The notes: generated by a model not told the origin, from the letters alone. Shown: positions 6,176 through 14,693, counted from the stretch's first letter. The stretch: 33,252 nucleotides of DNA from an uncultured Chlorobiota bacterium (GCA_947311255.1 CAMZKL010000049.1:1-33252), one strand, 5' to 3'. A program made the numbers and translations.

Positions 6176-7042
6176 TCAGATTTTTTTTAGAAATTCTTTC
6201 TGTTCCAGAGTAAGTTGTTTTGATTTATCAATAATATTCAATAAAACTTTCTTCTGTTTATTTGCTTCAATATTTTTTTTGAACTCTCTCAGCATTTTAA
6301 TATACTCGCTTTGCCAAAAAACATTCTCAGGATATTCTTTCAGAAGTTGTTTAAATCTTAAATTTGAAAGCTCAAAATTCTTTTTATCTTTTCTGTAGAT
6401 ATTTGCAAGATGAAGTTTGCTTCTAATTCTAGTTTTCTTATCGTTTGAGGTAGTACATTCTAATAAAAGTTTTAAACCCTTTTTTTTATTTCCTGATGGA
6501 AAAAGAATTATAATAGGATATGCAATAGGATAATCTTCTTTTGCGGTTTCTATAAAAAAATTATACATTCCGGAAATTAGTTTCATATTAATATTCCCTT
6601 CATGTTTTTGGGCATATTCAAATTGTTTCATTATGCCTGAAAGATCTTTAATTGCTCTTATAAATTGTTTTTTTTCAACTTGAATTTTTAACAATATTGA
6701 TTTTGCAGAAATTAAATAAAATACCTCATTACTTGTCAAGTTTTTTTTATTTGATAATTTTCCGTTTACAACATCAGCATTTCTCTTGCATAAAGTATAG
6801 TATTTATCGCTTTTGCCAGAAATATCATACATAACCAAATAATAATTTGAAAAAGCTAATTTAGTTTTTACATCATTTGGTTTGTATTTATTCAAATATT
6901 TTAAAATTTTTCTTGTCTTTGAATATTCTCCTGAGAACATACTTTCGTAATAATCATTATAAGAATATGTTTTCTGAGCTGCAAGTTGAGTTATAAAAAC
7001 AATGTTTATAAAAAAAAATATCTTTAAAAATTTCATCTTCAT
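6176..7042 (-). CDS. Secreted TPR-like repeat protein of unknown function
   Basis: A 288-aa protein with a signal peptide (KFLKIFFFINIVFITQLAAQ, cleavage after about residue 22). The rest is alpha-helical, with repeated patterns such as SGEYSKTRKILKYLNKYKPN, LHLANIYRKDKKNFELSNLR and FKQLLKEYPENVFWQSEYIK. These resemble tetratricopeptide repeats used as protein-binding scaffolds. It is very lysine-rich. No catalytic motif is visible. It lies upstream of the sigma factor on the same strand with a 112-bp gap that contains the ECF promoter, so it is probably a separate unit. The ATG at 7042 and the in-frame one two codons later are both possible starts. Confidence 0.65.
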   Translation of the reverse strand: MKMKFLKIFFFINIVFITQLAAQKTYSYNDYYESMFSGEYSKTRKILKYLNKYKPNDVKTKLAFSNYYLVMYDISGKSDKYYTLCKRNADVVNGKLSNKKNLTSNEVFYLISAKSILLKIQVEKKQFIRAIKDLSGIMKQFEYAQKHEGNINMKLISGMYNFFIETAKEDYPIAYPIIILFPSGNKKKGLKLLLECTTSNDKKTRIRSKLHLANIYRKDKKNFELSNLRFKQLLKEYPENVFWQSEYIKMLREFKKNIEANKQKKVLLNIIDKSKQLTLEQKEFLKKI

Positions 7043-7089
7043 TAGATTGCAAAAATATAATAAAAATCAATAAAAAAATTTATTATGTC

Positions 7090-7119
7090 TTTCAAATCAA
7101 AATGAACTTTGTAAATTTG
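7090..7119 (+). promoter_or_regulatory. Bacteroidota-type promoter for the DUF1858 gene
   Basis: A -7 box TAAATTTG (7112-7119, fits TAnnTTTG) lies 18 bp after TTTC (7090-7093, one mismatch to the -33 TTTG). The predicted start near 7126 gives a leader of about 19 nt before ATG 7145. Confidence 0.5.
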
Positions 7120-7144
7120 TATAAATTATTAAAACATATAAAAT

Positions 7145-7417
7145 ATGGAAGGACAAGAAATAACAAAAAATATATCTATTGAAGAATTAGTTGATAATTA
7201 TCCTTTTTCAGTAGAGTTTCTAGCAAAAAACGGCATCCGTTGTATTGTTTGCGGAGAACCTATTTGGGGAACATTGGAAGAAGCAGCAGAAGAAAAAGGC
7301 TTTTCTAGTGAAAAAATTAACAAGTTTGTAGAAGAACTTAATGTTTTGAATGATAATTTTGAAAAGAATGTTTCAAATGACATTTCTAAAATTGAAACAG
7401 GAAAATTTGATGTATAG
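7145..7417 (+). CDS. DUF1858 domain protein (redox-disulfide type)
   Basis: This 90-aa protein matches the small DUF1858 family, also described as the hybrid-cluster-protein-associated redox disulfide domain. Diagnostic features are the opening [20 protein letters not shown], the CIVC pair (a CxxC motif near residues 34-37), then [16 protein letters not shown] and a C-terminal amphipathic helix. The CxxC could form a redox-active disulfide or bind a metal; members often accompany Fe-S or anaerobic metabolism proteins. No such partner is adjacent here. It has its own predicted promoter. Confidence 0.8.
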   Translation: MEGQEITKNISIEELVDNYPFSVEFLAKNGIRCIVCGEPIWGTLEEAAEEKGFSSEKINKFVEELNVLNDNFEKNVSNDISKIETGKFDV

Positions 7418-7578
7418 ATTTTAATTTAAAAAATCTTGTGAAAAAATTTTACAATTATTTCTACAAAGTAAACACCTATATAACAATACTATACATAAAA
7501 AAGTTAAAGAAGTTATTAGAAAAATATTTTTTTAATAAAACACTAAAAAATAAAATTTACAACATAAAGTATATAAAA

Positions 7579-7995
7579 ATGAAATCACACAGAAAAGAAC
7601 TTTGGTTCAATACAACAAGCAGAAGACAATTATTGAACATAACAACAGATGTGCAAAATGAAGTAAACGAAAGCGGTATAAAAGACGGTTTTGTTCTTGT
7701 AAATGCAATGCACATTACTGCAAGTGTTTTTATTAATGATGATGAGTCCGGCTTACATCAAGATTATGAAAATTGGCTTGAAAAACTTGCTCCTGAGAAA
7801 CCATACTCTCAATACAACCACAATACTTATGAAGATAATGCCGATGCACATTTAAAACGTACAATTATGGGCCGTGAAGTTGTTGTGGCAATAACTGACG
7901 GGAAATTAGATTTTGGACCTTGGGAAAGAATTTTCTACGGAGAATTTGATGGGAAAAGAAGAAAAAGAGTACTTGTTAAAATTATTGGTGAATAA
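7579..7995 (+). CDS. YjbQ/UPF0047 family protein (secondary thiamine-phosphate synthase enzyme)
   Basis: A 138-aa protein of the compact YjbQ family. Visible hallmarks are [21 protein letters not shown], the triad-like [12 protein letters not shown] with conserved Asp and His, and the C-terminal [18 protein letters not shown] followed by a basic stretch. Family members show weak thiamine-phosphate synthase activity in vitro, but their physiological role is unsettled. I use ATG 7579 instead of the in-frame GTG at 7438. The extra 47 codons would be AT-rich Lys/Tyr/Ile low-complexity sequence, and the family begins right at this Met. The gene ends 5 bp before the convergent alcohol dehydrogenase gene. 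Confidence 0.88.
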   Translation: MKSHRKELWFNTTSRRQLLNITTDVQNEVNESGIKDGFVLVNAMHITASVFINDDESGLHQDYENWLEKLAPEKPYSQYNHNTYEDNADAHLKRTIMGREVVVAITDGKLDFGPWERIFYGEFDGKRRKRVLVKIIGE

Positions 7996-8000
7996 CTTTT

Positions 8001-9143
8001 TTATACTTTTCTATACATTAATTCTGTTAACTCTTCATATTCATCGAAAGAGTAATTGTAACCTGATGCTTTGTTCTTTTTCAGAAGATTTACAATTTCA
8101 CTTTTTTTATCATAAATAATACTTGCTTCTTCAAGATATACCGGAGAATTTATTGACTGAAAGAAATATTCAAGTTTCTCAATAAAGTCAGAAATATCTT
8201 CTGTTCCATAAATCAGTTTTGAAAGATTTCCAATCCTTTTAGGAATTTTATTCTTCATTAACTTTAGCCATGCAGGATATGCAATTGACAGGCTTGCTCC
8301 ATGAGGCATATCATACAATAATGATAAGTTATGCCCAATATCATGCACTCCCCAATCTCCACCAGTCTTACCAATAGAAGTTGTTCCATTTAAAGCATAA
8401 GTTGACTGCAACATAATATTTGCTCTGTAATCATAATTAAATGGTTCTTTCAAAACAAGTGGAGCATAGTGCATTGTTTCTTTTACAATTGTAGCAACAA
8501 AATTATCTGCTAAACTCGAATTTCCATATCCAAAATAATTTTCAAAAGCATGAGCAATAATATCAACTATTCCGTAAGCAGTATAATTTTTTGGTACGGA
8601 AAAAGAGAATGTTGGGTCTAAAAAAGAATGTTTAGGGTACATTATTTCGTAACCAAAACCTAACTTTTCGTTTGTTTTTTGATTTTGGATAACGGCATAA
8701 GGGTTCATTTCTGTTCCTGTTGCTGCCAATGTTAGAATTGCAAAAATTGGTAATGCTTTTTTGGGAACTGTTTTTAACTTTACGACATCCCAAACATCTA
8801 ATTTCTCAGGTATGCAAACAGCAATAGTCTTTGCAGAATCAATAACACTTCCTCCTCCAAGAGCAAGTACAAGCTCCACTTTATTTTTTATGCCGAGTTC
8901 AATTGCTTTTTTCACATCCTTTTCAATGGGATTTGATTTTATACCTGAATATTCAATATATTCTATACCTGCTTCTGTTAAAATATCCGTTACAATTTTA
9001 TGATAACCAAATTTAATTACTGAACCTTTTCCATATACTAAAAGAATTTTATTCCCATATTTTTTAATATTATGTGCCAAATTTTTTAAAATGTTTTTCC
9101 CGAAATGCAATGAAACAGGATTGTATATATTAAAATTTTCCAT
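8001..9143 (-). CDS. Iron-containing-family alcohol dehydrogenase, YqhD/BdhA-like
   Basis: A 380-aa cytoplasmic NAD(P)H-dependent alcohol/aldehyde reductase of the group III family. The nucleotide-binding part has VYGKGSVIKFG (37-47) and GGGSVIDSAK (96-105). The metal site is complete: Asp194 and His198 (GIVDIIAHAFE), His267 (WGVHDIGH) and His281 (DMPHGASL). The same numbering of metal ligands is known for E. coli YqhD, and the length is close. The likely reaction is reduction of short-chain or toxic aldehydes. It starts inside the end of the TrmH-family gene (14-bp overlap), suggesting translational coupling. Confidence 0.9.
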   Translation of the reverse strand: MENFNIYNPVSLHFGKNILKNLAHNIKKYGNKILLVYGKGSVIKFGYHKIVTDILTEAGIEYIEYSGIKSNPIEKDVKKAIELGIKNKVELVLALGGGSVIDSAKTIAVCIPEKLDVWDVVKLKTVPKKALPIFAILTLAATGTEMNPYAVIQNQKTNEKLGFGYEIMYPKHSFLDPTFSFSVPKNYTAYGIVDIIAHAFENYFGYGNSSLADNFVATIVKETMHYAPLVLKEPFNYDYRANIMLQSTYALNGTTSIGKTGGDWGVHDIGHNLSLLYDMPHGASLSIAYPAWLKLMKNKIPKRIGNLSKLIYGTEDISDFIEKLEYFFQSINSPVYLEEASIIYDKKSEIVNLLKKNKASGYNYSFDEYEELTELMYRKV

Positions 9144-9660
9144 TATTTTTTATTTTATTATACATATCATATAAAACTACACTTGTAGCAGTTGCTACAT
9201 TTATTGAAGTGTTAATTCCGTTCATTGGAAGATGTAAAGATAATTCTCCAATATCAATAAGTTCCTGAGAAACACCTGTTATTTCAGCTCCCAGAACCAA
9301 ACAAATAGGTTTTAAAAACTCATATTCAGAATAAGGAATACTTTTATTTGTTTTATCAAGAATAATGATTTCATACACTTCCTTTAATTTTGTAACGTCA
9401 GTTATATTAGACAGATAGCTATATTCAACATATTTACTTGTTGCTCTTGATTTTCTTTGCAACAGTTTATTATTCAGTTCTTCATTATAATTATAAAAAT
9501 ATATTCTTTGAATTCTTAAAGCATCTGCTATTCTGAAAACCATTCCAACATTTCCCATATCGTTTAAACCATCAAGTAGAAGGATAATAGGTATTCTGTT
9601 AGAACTAATATTGTTCATAGACTTCTTATCGTCTGTATAGTTATGCTGAAATTCTTTCAT
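9130..9660 (-). CDS. TrmH/SpoU-family RNA ribose 2'-O-methyltransferase
   Basis: A 176-aa SPOUT-class methyltransferase that uses S-adenosylmethionine to methylate RNA ribose. The three family motifs are in order: LLDGLNDMGNVGMVFRIADA (motif 1, with Asn and Arg), ICLVLGAEITGVSQELI (motif 2) and LPMNGINTSINVATATSVVL (motif 3, the knot that binds SAM). The lack of an N-terminal extension makes it similar in size to TrmL/TrmH-like tRNA enzymes; the target nucleotide cannot be told. Its last codons overlap the alcohol dehydrogenase start by 14 bp. Confidence 0.88.
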   Translation of the reverse strand: MKEFQHNYTDDKKSMNNISSNRIPIILLLDGLNDMGNVGMVFRIADALRIQRIYFYNYNEELNNKLLQRKSRATSKYVEYSYLSNITDVTKLKEVYEIIILDKTNKSIPYSEYEFLKPICLVLGAEITGVSQELIDIGELSLHLPMNGINTSINVATATSVVLYDMYNKIKNNGKF

Positions 9661-9672
9661 CTTATTAACTAA

Positions 9673-9701
9673 AAAAAGCAGTCGTATAAAGACTGCTTTT
9701 T
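9673..9701 (-). terminator. Intrinsic terminator after the SUMF1-fold gene
   Basis: GCAGTC (9678-9683) and GACTGC (9691-9696) form the GC-rich part of a stem with a 7-nt loop, extended by A/T pairs on both sides. On the minus strand the hairpin is followed by a run of seven T residues. It sits about 20 bp past the stop at 9721 and could also work in the other direction. Confidence 0.8.
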
Positions 9702-9720
9702 AATTTTTTTTAATATTATA

Positions 9721-10521
9721 TTATTGAGCTTTTACTAATCTTATTCCGGCTAGACCTTCTTCTTGATCTTGCTCTAGATTAAATCTTCTGCTATTTCTTA
9801 AAACATCGGGACGACACATAAAATTTCCGCCTCTACATACTTTTGTAACTCCTGTTTCTGGTCCGGTTGGATTATCTTCAGGAGAATTTTCATAAAACTT
9901 TGCATCATAATAATCATAACACCATTCCATAGCATTTCCAGTCATATCATAAATTCCTAATTCATTTGGTTTTTTTTGTCCTACTTCATGAGCTGTATTT
10001 CCAGCATTATTAATACTCCATGCAACTTCATTTAAATCATGGCTTCCACTAAAAGCATAATCTTTTGATTTTATTCCTCCTTTTGCTGCATACTCCCATT
10101 CTGCTTCTGTTGGTAAACGATATCCGTTTGTACCTTCAATATAAGTTGCAATAAAACTGTTACTATCTCTTTTTAATTTATAACATTTATCTAATCTACT
10201 GGCACGACTCAGCCAATTACAGTACATTACTGCATCTTCCCAAGTTAAATTATTAATAGGACTTCTTGCATTTCCTTCGGGCAATTTATGTCCTGTTACT
10301 CTACAAAAAAGGGCATAATCACCAACAGTTACTTCATACTTTGACATAAAGAATGAATTTAAAGTAACTTTATGTTCTGGTCTTTCATCTGAGTTTGCAC
10401 TATAGTCATTGCCCATATAAAAATCTCCACCTTCAACTAAAACCATTTCAGGCCCTTTATCTTGAGCAAATGAATAATTGAAAATAAAAAATAGTACTGA
10501 TAAGTAAGTTAAAAATTTCAT
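9721..10521 (-). CDS. Secreted SUMF1/formylglycine-generating-enzyme-fold protein, probably not a true FGE
   Basis: A 266-aa protein with signal peptide MKFLTYLSVLFFIFNYSFAQ. It then has a full-length SUMF1 (FGE-sulfatase) domain: MVLVEGGDFYMGND, MSKYEVTVGDYALFC, WEDAVMYCNWLS, YRLPTEAEWEYAAKGG, GIYDMTGNAMEWCYDYY and CRGGNFMCRP. In true formylglycine-generating enzymes two cysteines six residues apart follow RGG. Here the first is present (FMC) but the second position is Leu (CRPDVL), so copper-dependent FGE chemistry is unlikely. The same fold is used non-catalytically, for example in GldJ/GldK of the T9SS machinery, and in variable lectin-like proteins. It stands alone between two gaps. Confidence 0.82.
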   Translation of the reverse strand: MKFLTYLSVLFFIFNYSFAQDKGPEMVLVEGGDFYMGNDYSANSDERPEHKVTLNSFFMSKYEVTVGDYALFCRVTGHKLPEGNARSPINNLTWEDAVMYCNWLSRASRLDKCYKLKRDSNSFIATYIEGTNGYRLPTEAEWEYAAKGGIKSKDYAFSGSHDLNEVAWSINNAGNTAHEVGQKKPNELGIYDMTGNAMEWCYDYYDAKFYENSPEDNPTGPETGVTKVCRGGNFMCRPDVLRNSRRFNLEQDQEEGLAGIRLVKAQ

Positions 10522-10552
10522 AATTTTATTTTTTGTTTTATAATTATATCTA

Positions 10553-10560
10553 CAAATTTA
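10553..10560 (-). promoter_or_regulatory. Possible -7 box for the SUMF1-fold gene
   Basis: TAAATTTG on the minus strand fits TAnnTTTG, about 30 bp upstream of the ATG at 10521. No good -33 TTTG lies at the expected distance, so the call rests on one element. Confidence 0.35.
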
Positions 10561-10677
10561 GTTTTTTTAATTTTAATAATAAAATAATTTTCATTTAAGA
10601 TGTCTTCTAAAAATTAATTTCTGTTAAAAAACAAATATAATGAACAATATGCAAGACTTAAATATTTAAAAAAATTC

Positions 10678-11223
10678 TTAAAGTTTCATTGCTTCATTAA
10701 ATCTTTTGCTATTTGCATCCTTTTTTGAAATAATTATATCATTTTCATCAATTTTCCAGTCTATTTTTAGATTTTTATCGTTATAAAGAATACTTCTTTC
10801 ATGTTTTGGGCTGTATATTTTGTTAATTTTATAAGATACCTCAGCTATTTCACTCAAAACTGAAAAACCATGTGCAAAACCCTCTGGAACTAATAATTGT
10901 TTTTTATTTTCTTCATTTAATTCTATTGAAAAACTTTTCCCAAAAGTTGGGCTTCCTTTTCTTAAATCTACTGCTACATCAATTATTCTTCCCTTTATTA
11001 CTCTTACTAATTTAGCTTGTGTGTAAGGTGCAATTTGATAATGAAGACCTCTTACAGTGCCATATTGAGATTTTGATTGATTGTCTTGTATAAAAATATA
11101 ATCTAAGCCTTTTTCTTTGAACTTTATTTTATTGTAACTTTCAAAAAAATAACCTCTTTTATCTTCAAATACTTTTGGAACTATTACTAATAAATCTTTA
11201 ATTCCTGTTTCAATTATTTCCAT
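10678..11223 (-). CDS. rfbC: dTDP-4-dehydrorhamnose 3,5-epimerase (RmlC)
   Basis: A 181-aa cupin enzyme of the third step of dTDP-L-rhamnose synthesis, feeding surface polysaccharide or O-antigen. It contains the catalytic histidine in GTVRGLHYQ (His61), the lysine region QAKLVRVIKG, DVAVDLRKGSPTFGK, LLVPEGFAHGF and VSYKINKIYSPKHE, where Tyr131 is the likely acid residue. The length is normal. It follows RmlA on the same strand after 110 bp. RmlB and RmlD are not in this window. Confidence 0.93.
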   Translation of the reverse strand: MEIIETGIKDLLVIVPKVFEDKRGYFFESYNKIKFKEKGLDYIFIQDNQSKSQYGTVRGLHYQIAPYTQAKLVRVIKGRIIDVAVDLRKGSPTFGKSFSIELNEENKKQLLVPEGFAHGFSVLSEIAEVSYKINKIYSPKHERSILYNDKNLKIDWKIDENDIIISKKDANSKRFNEAMKL

Positions 11224-11333
11224 TTACTAACGAAGTTTTATTTACAATATTGTTAAAAAAGCCTGTACATTGTAGTAATGCAAGTTTTTTTTATAAAAAG
11301 CATAGTTAATTTTACATAAAATTATTACTTTTT

Positions 11334-12221
11334 CTAATATCTGAAAGTTTTTATTTTTCCTTCTGCTATATCAAGAAGGTATTTTCCGTAATTATTATTT
11401 TTCATTTCATTTCCAAGTTTTAATAATTGTTCCTTATCAATAAAACCTTTTCCATACGCAATTTCTTCAATACAGGCGACTTTCAATCCTTGTCTAAATT
11501 CTATTGTTGCAATAAAATTTGATGCTTGTAAAAGGCTTTCATGCGTTCCGGTATCCAACCAAGCAAGTCCTCTTCCTAAAAGTTTAACTTGAAGTTTATT
11601 TTCTTTAAGAAATAATTTATTTAAATCTGTTATTTCCAATTCTCCCCTTGCAGAAGGTTTTAAGTTTTTTGCTTTCTCAACTACTGAATTATCATAAAAA
11701 TACAATCCTGTTACTGCATAATTAGATTTGGGTTTTGTAGGTTTTTCTTCAAGTGAAAGGACATTTCCTTCGTTGTCAAAATCTACAACCCCATATCTTT
11801 TTGGTTTTTTAACATAATATCCAAACACAATTGCACCTGAATTTATTTTTGAAGATTCTTCCAGAATTTCGGAAAAGCCATATCCAAAAAACAAATTATC
11901 TCCTAATATTAAGCAAACATTATCGTTTCCTATAAATTTTTCTCCAATTATAAAGGCTTGTGCTAGACCATCAGGAGATGGCTGAACAGCATATTCAATT
12001 TTAATTCCTAATTGAGAGCCATCATTTAATAACTTTTCAAAATGCCCAATATCTTCAGGTGTTGAAATAATAAGGACTTCTTTAATTCCTGCTGACATAA
12101 GATTTGATAAAGGATAATAAATCATAGGTTTATCATATATTGGCAACATTTGCTTAGATACACTTTTTGTAATTGGATAAAGACGTGTACCTGAGCCACC
12201 TGCAAGAATAATCCCTTTCAT
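11334..12221 (-). CDS. rfbA: Glucose-1-phosphate thymidylyltransferase (RmlA)
   Basis: A 295-aa nucleotidyltransferase that makes dTDP-glucose from dTTP and glucose-1-phosphate, the first step toward dTDP-rhamnose. The signature nucleotide-binding loop [13 protein letters not shown] starts at residue 6, followed by [17 protein letters not shown]. Further motifs are [28 protein letters not shown], the sugar-site [20 protein letters not shown] and [17 protein letters not shown]. Length and motifs are complete. It precedes rfbC in the same direction. Confidence 0.95.
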   Translation of the reverse strand: MKGIILAGGSGTRLYPITKSVSKQMLPIYDKPMIYYPLSNLMSAGIKEVLIISTPEDIGHFEKLLNDGSQLGIKIEYAVQPSPDGLAQAFIIGEKFIGNDNVCLILGDNLFFGYGFSEILEESSKINSGAIVFGYYVKKPKRYGVVDFDNEGNVLSLEEKPTKPKSNYAVTGLYFYDNSVVEKAKNLKPSARGELEITDLNKLFLKENKLQVKLLGRGLAWLDTGTHESLLQASNFIATIEFRQGLKVACIEEIAYGKGFIDKEQLLKLGNEMKNNNYGKYLLDIAEGKIKTFRY

Positions 12222-12258
12222 CTTATATGTTTTTATAATTATTAGTTGGCTTTAAAAA

Positions 12259-12296
12259 TTTAACCCAAAAATTTCACAAAAAACTCTTGGGCTAAA
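12259..12296 (-). terminator. Candidate terminator hairpin between the zinc-ribbon gene and rfbA
   Basis: TTTAACCCAA (12259-12268) pairs with TTGGGCTAAA (12287-12296) with one mismatch, across an 18-nt loop. On the minus strand it is followed by AAATTTTTAAA, a weak T-run. It lies about 30 bp past the stop at 12327. Confidence 0.35.
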
Positions 12297-12326
12297 AATA
12301 ATTTTAATGCTTATTTAATTAAATAT

Positions 12327-13076
12327 TTAGTTTATTTCGTCTGCTAAAAGTGCATCAACAATAATCCTCCCACAATGTTCACAAGAAATAATCTTCTTTC
12401 TTGTTGCAATATCTAGTTGTATTTGTGGTGGAATTTTATTATGACATCCGCCACAAGCACCCCTGTCAATTGGAGCAATTGCAAGTCCATTCCTAACATT
12501 ATTTCTAATGCTAGTATATTTGTTAGATAGCTTCTCGTCAATTTTTTCAATAATTGCGTCTGATTCTTTTAAAAGTTTATCTTCTTCAATTTTAGTTTCA
12601 CCTGTTATCTCATCAAGTTCATTTTTCTTTTCCTTGAGTTCGGCTTTTTTATCTTTTAAAAGAACTTTTACTTCTTTAGTTTTTTCTTTTTCGAGTTTAA
12701 TTTTCTCTTTATATTCTTTAATTCTTTTTTCACTAAGCTCAACTTCTAATTTTTGAAACTCAATTTCTTTACTTAAAGAATCAAACTCGCGATTATTTTT
12801 AACCGTATTCTGCTGTTTTTCGTACTTAGTAATTTTATCTTCAGATTCAACTATTTGATTTTTCCTATCTGAAATTGCCTGATTAAGCCGTTCAACTTCT
12901 TCTTTAATTTTAGATATTTTAGAATCAAACTCGTTTATTTCGTCTTCAAGTTCCTTAACTTGTAGAGGAAGTTCGCCTCTTAAAGTTTTTATTTCATCAA
13001 TTGTTGAATCAATTACTTGTAGTTTATACAACAATTTTAATTTTTGTTCTTCTGTTTGCTTTGTAGTCTTAGCCAT
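12327..13076 (-). CDS. C4-type zinc-ribbon coiled-coil protein (DUF164/CdsZ-like)
   Basis: A 249-aa protein with a long charged coiled coil (about residues 25-180, heptads rich in Glu/Lys) and a C-terminal zinc ribbon. The ribbon's two CxxC pairs are CGGCHNKIPP and, about 20 residues later, CEHCGRIIVD. This layout is that of the widespread zf-RING_7/DUF164 proteins, linked in the literature to nucleic-acid or secretion-chaperone roles but without a settled function in Bacteroidota. It starts 4 bp after the Nif3 gene stop; the Nif3-zinc ribbon pair is a common bacterial arrangement and implies a single operon. Confidence 0.88.
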   Translation of the reverse strand: MAKTTKQTEEQKLKLLYKLQVIDSTIDEIKTLRGELPLQVKELEDEINEFDSKISKIKEEVERLNQAISDRKNQIVESEDKITKYEKQQNTVKNNREFDSLSKEIEFQKLEVELSEKRIKEYKEKIKLEKEKTKEVKVLLKDKKAELKEKKNELDEITGETKIEEDKLLKESDAIIEKIDEKLSNKYTSIRNNVRNGLAIAPIDRGACGGCHNKIPPQIQLDIATRKKIISCEHCGRIIVDALLADEIN

Positions 13077-13080
13077 TTTG

Positions 13081-14175
13081 CTATAAATAGTTAATAGGAT
13101 TTGTATTTATTTTTGATAAAAAACACGCAAATTTACAATTTTTTTTCATAAGAACATCAAAAATCAATTCTTTTGTGAATTGTTCTGTTTCATAATGTCC
13201 TGCATCTGCAATAATTATTTTATTTTCGGCATCAAAAAATTCATGATATTTAAAATCTCCACTAATAAATAAATCTGCGTTTTGCCGTATTGCATCTTGC
13301 AATAAGAAACTTCCTGAGCCTCCACAAAGTGCAATTTTTTTTATCTTATTTTTTATAATTTTAGTGTGTCTAATAGTTCCGGAATTTAATTCTTTTTTTA
13401 TCTTTTTTAAAAATATTAAACTGTCTGTTTCTTTTTCAAGTTCTCCAATCATTCCGGCACCCACTTTATTATATATATTTTCTAATGTATAAATATCGTA
13501 AGCAAGCTCTTCGTATGGATGTGCTTTTAATAATTCAGATATTATTTTGTGTTCCAGATATTTAGGATATATTGTTTCAATACGGCTTTCCTCTTCAAAA
13601 TGAATTTTATATTTTTCTCCGACAAAAGGGTTTGCTCCTTTCCCTGCTCTAAATGTTCCTTTTCCTAAACTGTTAAAACTGCAATTATCATAATTACCAA
13701 TATGCCCGGCTCCCACTTCAAAAATGGCATTTCTTACTTTTTGGGAATATTCTTTAGGAACAAAAGTTACTAATTTTCTTAACTCATTTTTTACAGGTCT
13801 TAATATTTTACAATTATTAAGTCCTAACTTTTTACAAAGCATTGCATTTACACCAGAATCTACATTATCCAAATTTGTATGGATTGCATAAATTGCTATG
13901 TCATTTTTAATAGCTTTTATTATTGTTCGATCAATATAATTTTTTCCTGTTATTTTTTTCAAACCTTTAAACACTATTGGATGGTGAGAAATAATCAAAT
14001 TTACATTTTTATTAATTGCCTCTTCTACAACATCTTCTGTTGTATCAAGAGTAATTAAAACTCCTTTTAACTCATTATTTTTATTCCCTATAATAAACCC
14101 TGAATTATCGTAAGATTCTTGAAATGATAAGGGAGCTATTTGTTCCAAATGATTTGTTATTTCTTTTATTTGCAT
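13081..14175 (-). CDS. Nif3-like dinuclear metal-centre protein (YqfO type)
   Basis: A 364-aa member of the NIF3/GTP-cyclohydrolase-I-type-2 family. The metal-binding halves are visible at each end: LIISHHPIVFKGLKK (His64, His65) and YAIHTNLDNV in the N-terminal half, and LFISGDFKYHEFFDA and IADAGHYETEQF in the C-terminal half. About 120 residues in between (roughly 130-240) form the extra PII/CutA-like domain that distinguishes long YqfO-type members from the 250-aa YbgI type. Homologues are hexameric. The biochemical role remains uncertain, with GTP cyclohydrolase activity reported for some. Confidence 0.9.
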   Translation of the reverse strand: MQIKEITNHLEQIAPLSFQESYDNSGFIIGNKNNELKGVLITLDTTEDVVEEAINKNVNLIISHHPIVFKGLKKITGKNYIDRTIIKAIKNDIAIYAIHTNLDNVDSGVNAMLCKKLGLNNCKILRPVKNELRKLVTFVPKEYSQKVRNAIFEVGAGHIGNYDNCSFNSLGKGTFRAGKGANPFVGEKYKIHFEEESRIETIYPKYLEHKIISELLKAHPYEELAYDIYTLENIYNKVGAGMIGELEKETDSLIFLKKIKKELNSGTIRHTKIIKNKIKKIALCGGSGSFLLQDAIRQNADLFISGDFKYHEFFDAENKIIIADAGHYETEQFTKELIFDVLMKKNCKFACFLSKINTNPINYL

Positions 14176-14204
14176 CTTTTTAGATTATTTATATGTTTAT
14201 CTCT

Positions 14205-14657
14205 CTACATTTCATTAAAAGTTGGAATATCTTTTAAAAATTCGTAAGTATTGTCTGTATAATTTGGTTTACAGCAATAATGTTTTAACCCATTTGTAAC
14301 AATAAGATATTTTGCTTTAAAATTCATATTATACCGAGCAATTTGGTCAAAAGTTTCTTGCGATATTTTAACATTTGGGGCTTTACATTCTACAATTACT
14401 ACAACATTACCTTGTCTGTTATACAAAACAATATCAGTTCTTTTTGTAAGTTCATAAAATTTTAATTTTCTTTCAACAGCCAACAATCCTTTCGGATATT
14501 TTTTTTCTTTAATTAAAAAATGAATAAACTGTTGCCTTACATGTTCTTCTGGACTTAAAAGAATATACTTTTTCCTTATAATATCAAAAACTGCAAGACC
14601 TTTTTCGGTCTTTTTTGTTATAACTTCATATTCTGCTAAATTGAGTTTCCTTAACAT
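14205..14657 (-). CDS. Stand-alone HsdR N-terminal (HSDR_N_2) nuclease-fold protein
   Basis: A 150-aa protein consisting almost only of the type I restriction enzyme R-subunit N-terminal domain. The PD-(D/E)XK core is readable: RTDIVLYNRQGNVVVIVECKAP gives the Asp and the ExK pair. QETFDQIARYNMNFKAKYLIVTNG is the conserved strand-helix after it. No helicase, HsdM or HsdS gene is near, so it is not part of a restriction system here. Such short proteins are common and chromosomal in Bacteroidota, and their role is unknown. It lies 29 bp upstream of Nif3 in the same direction and may be the first gene of that operon. Confidence 0.82.
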   Translation of the reverse strand: MLRKLNLAEYEVITKKTEKGLAVFDIIRKKYILLSPEEHVRQQFIHFLIKEKKYPKGLLAVERKLKFYELTKRTDIVLYNRQGNVVVIVECKAPNVKISQETFDQIARYNMNFKAKYLIVTNGLKHYCCKPNYTDNTYEFLKDIPTFNEM

Positions 14658-14661
14658 TTTG

Positions 14662-14669
14662 CAAACTTA
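14662..14669 (-). promoter_or_regulatory. Possible -7 box very close to the HSDR_N gene start
   Basis: TAAGTTTG on the minus strand fits TAnnTTTG, but it ends only 4 nt before the ATG at 14657. If used, the message would be leaderless or nearly so. No convincing -33 element is present. Confidence 0.3.
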
Positions 14670-14693
14670 CAACTAAAAAATTAATTAAATAAG

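Noticed and set aside
7438-7578. N-terminal 47-codon extension of the YjbQ-type protein
   Set aside because: The sequence is AT-rich low-complexity Lys/Tyr/Ile without family similarity, and the family normally starts at the ATG at 7579.
14205-14657. Part of a type I restriction-modification system
   Set aside because: Only the HsdR N-terminal domain is present; there is no helicase part, methylase or specificity gene in the window.
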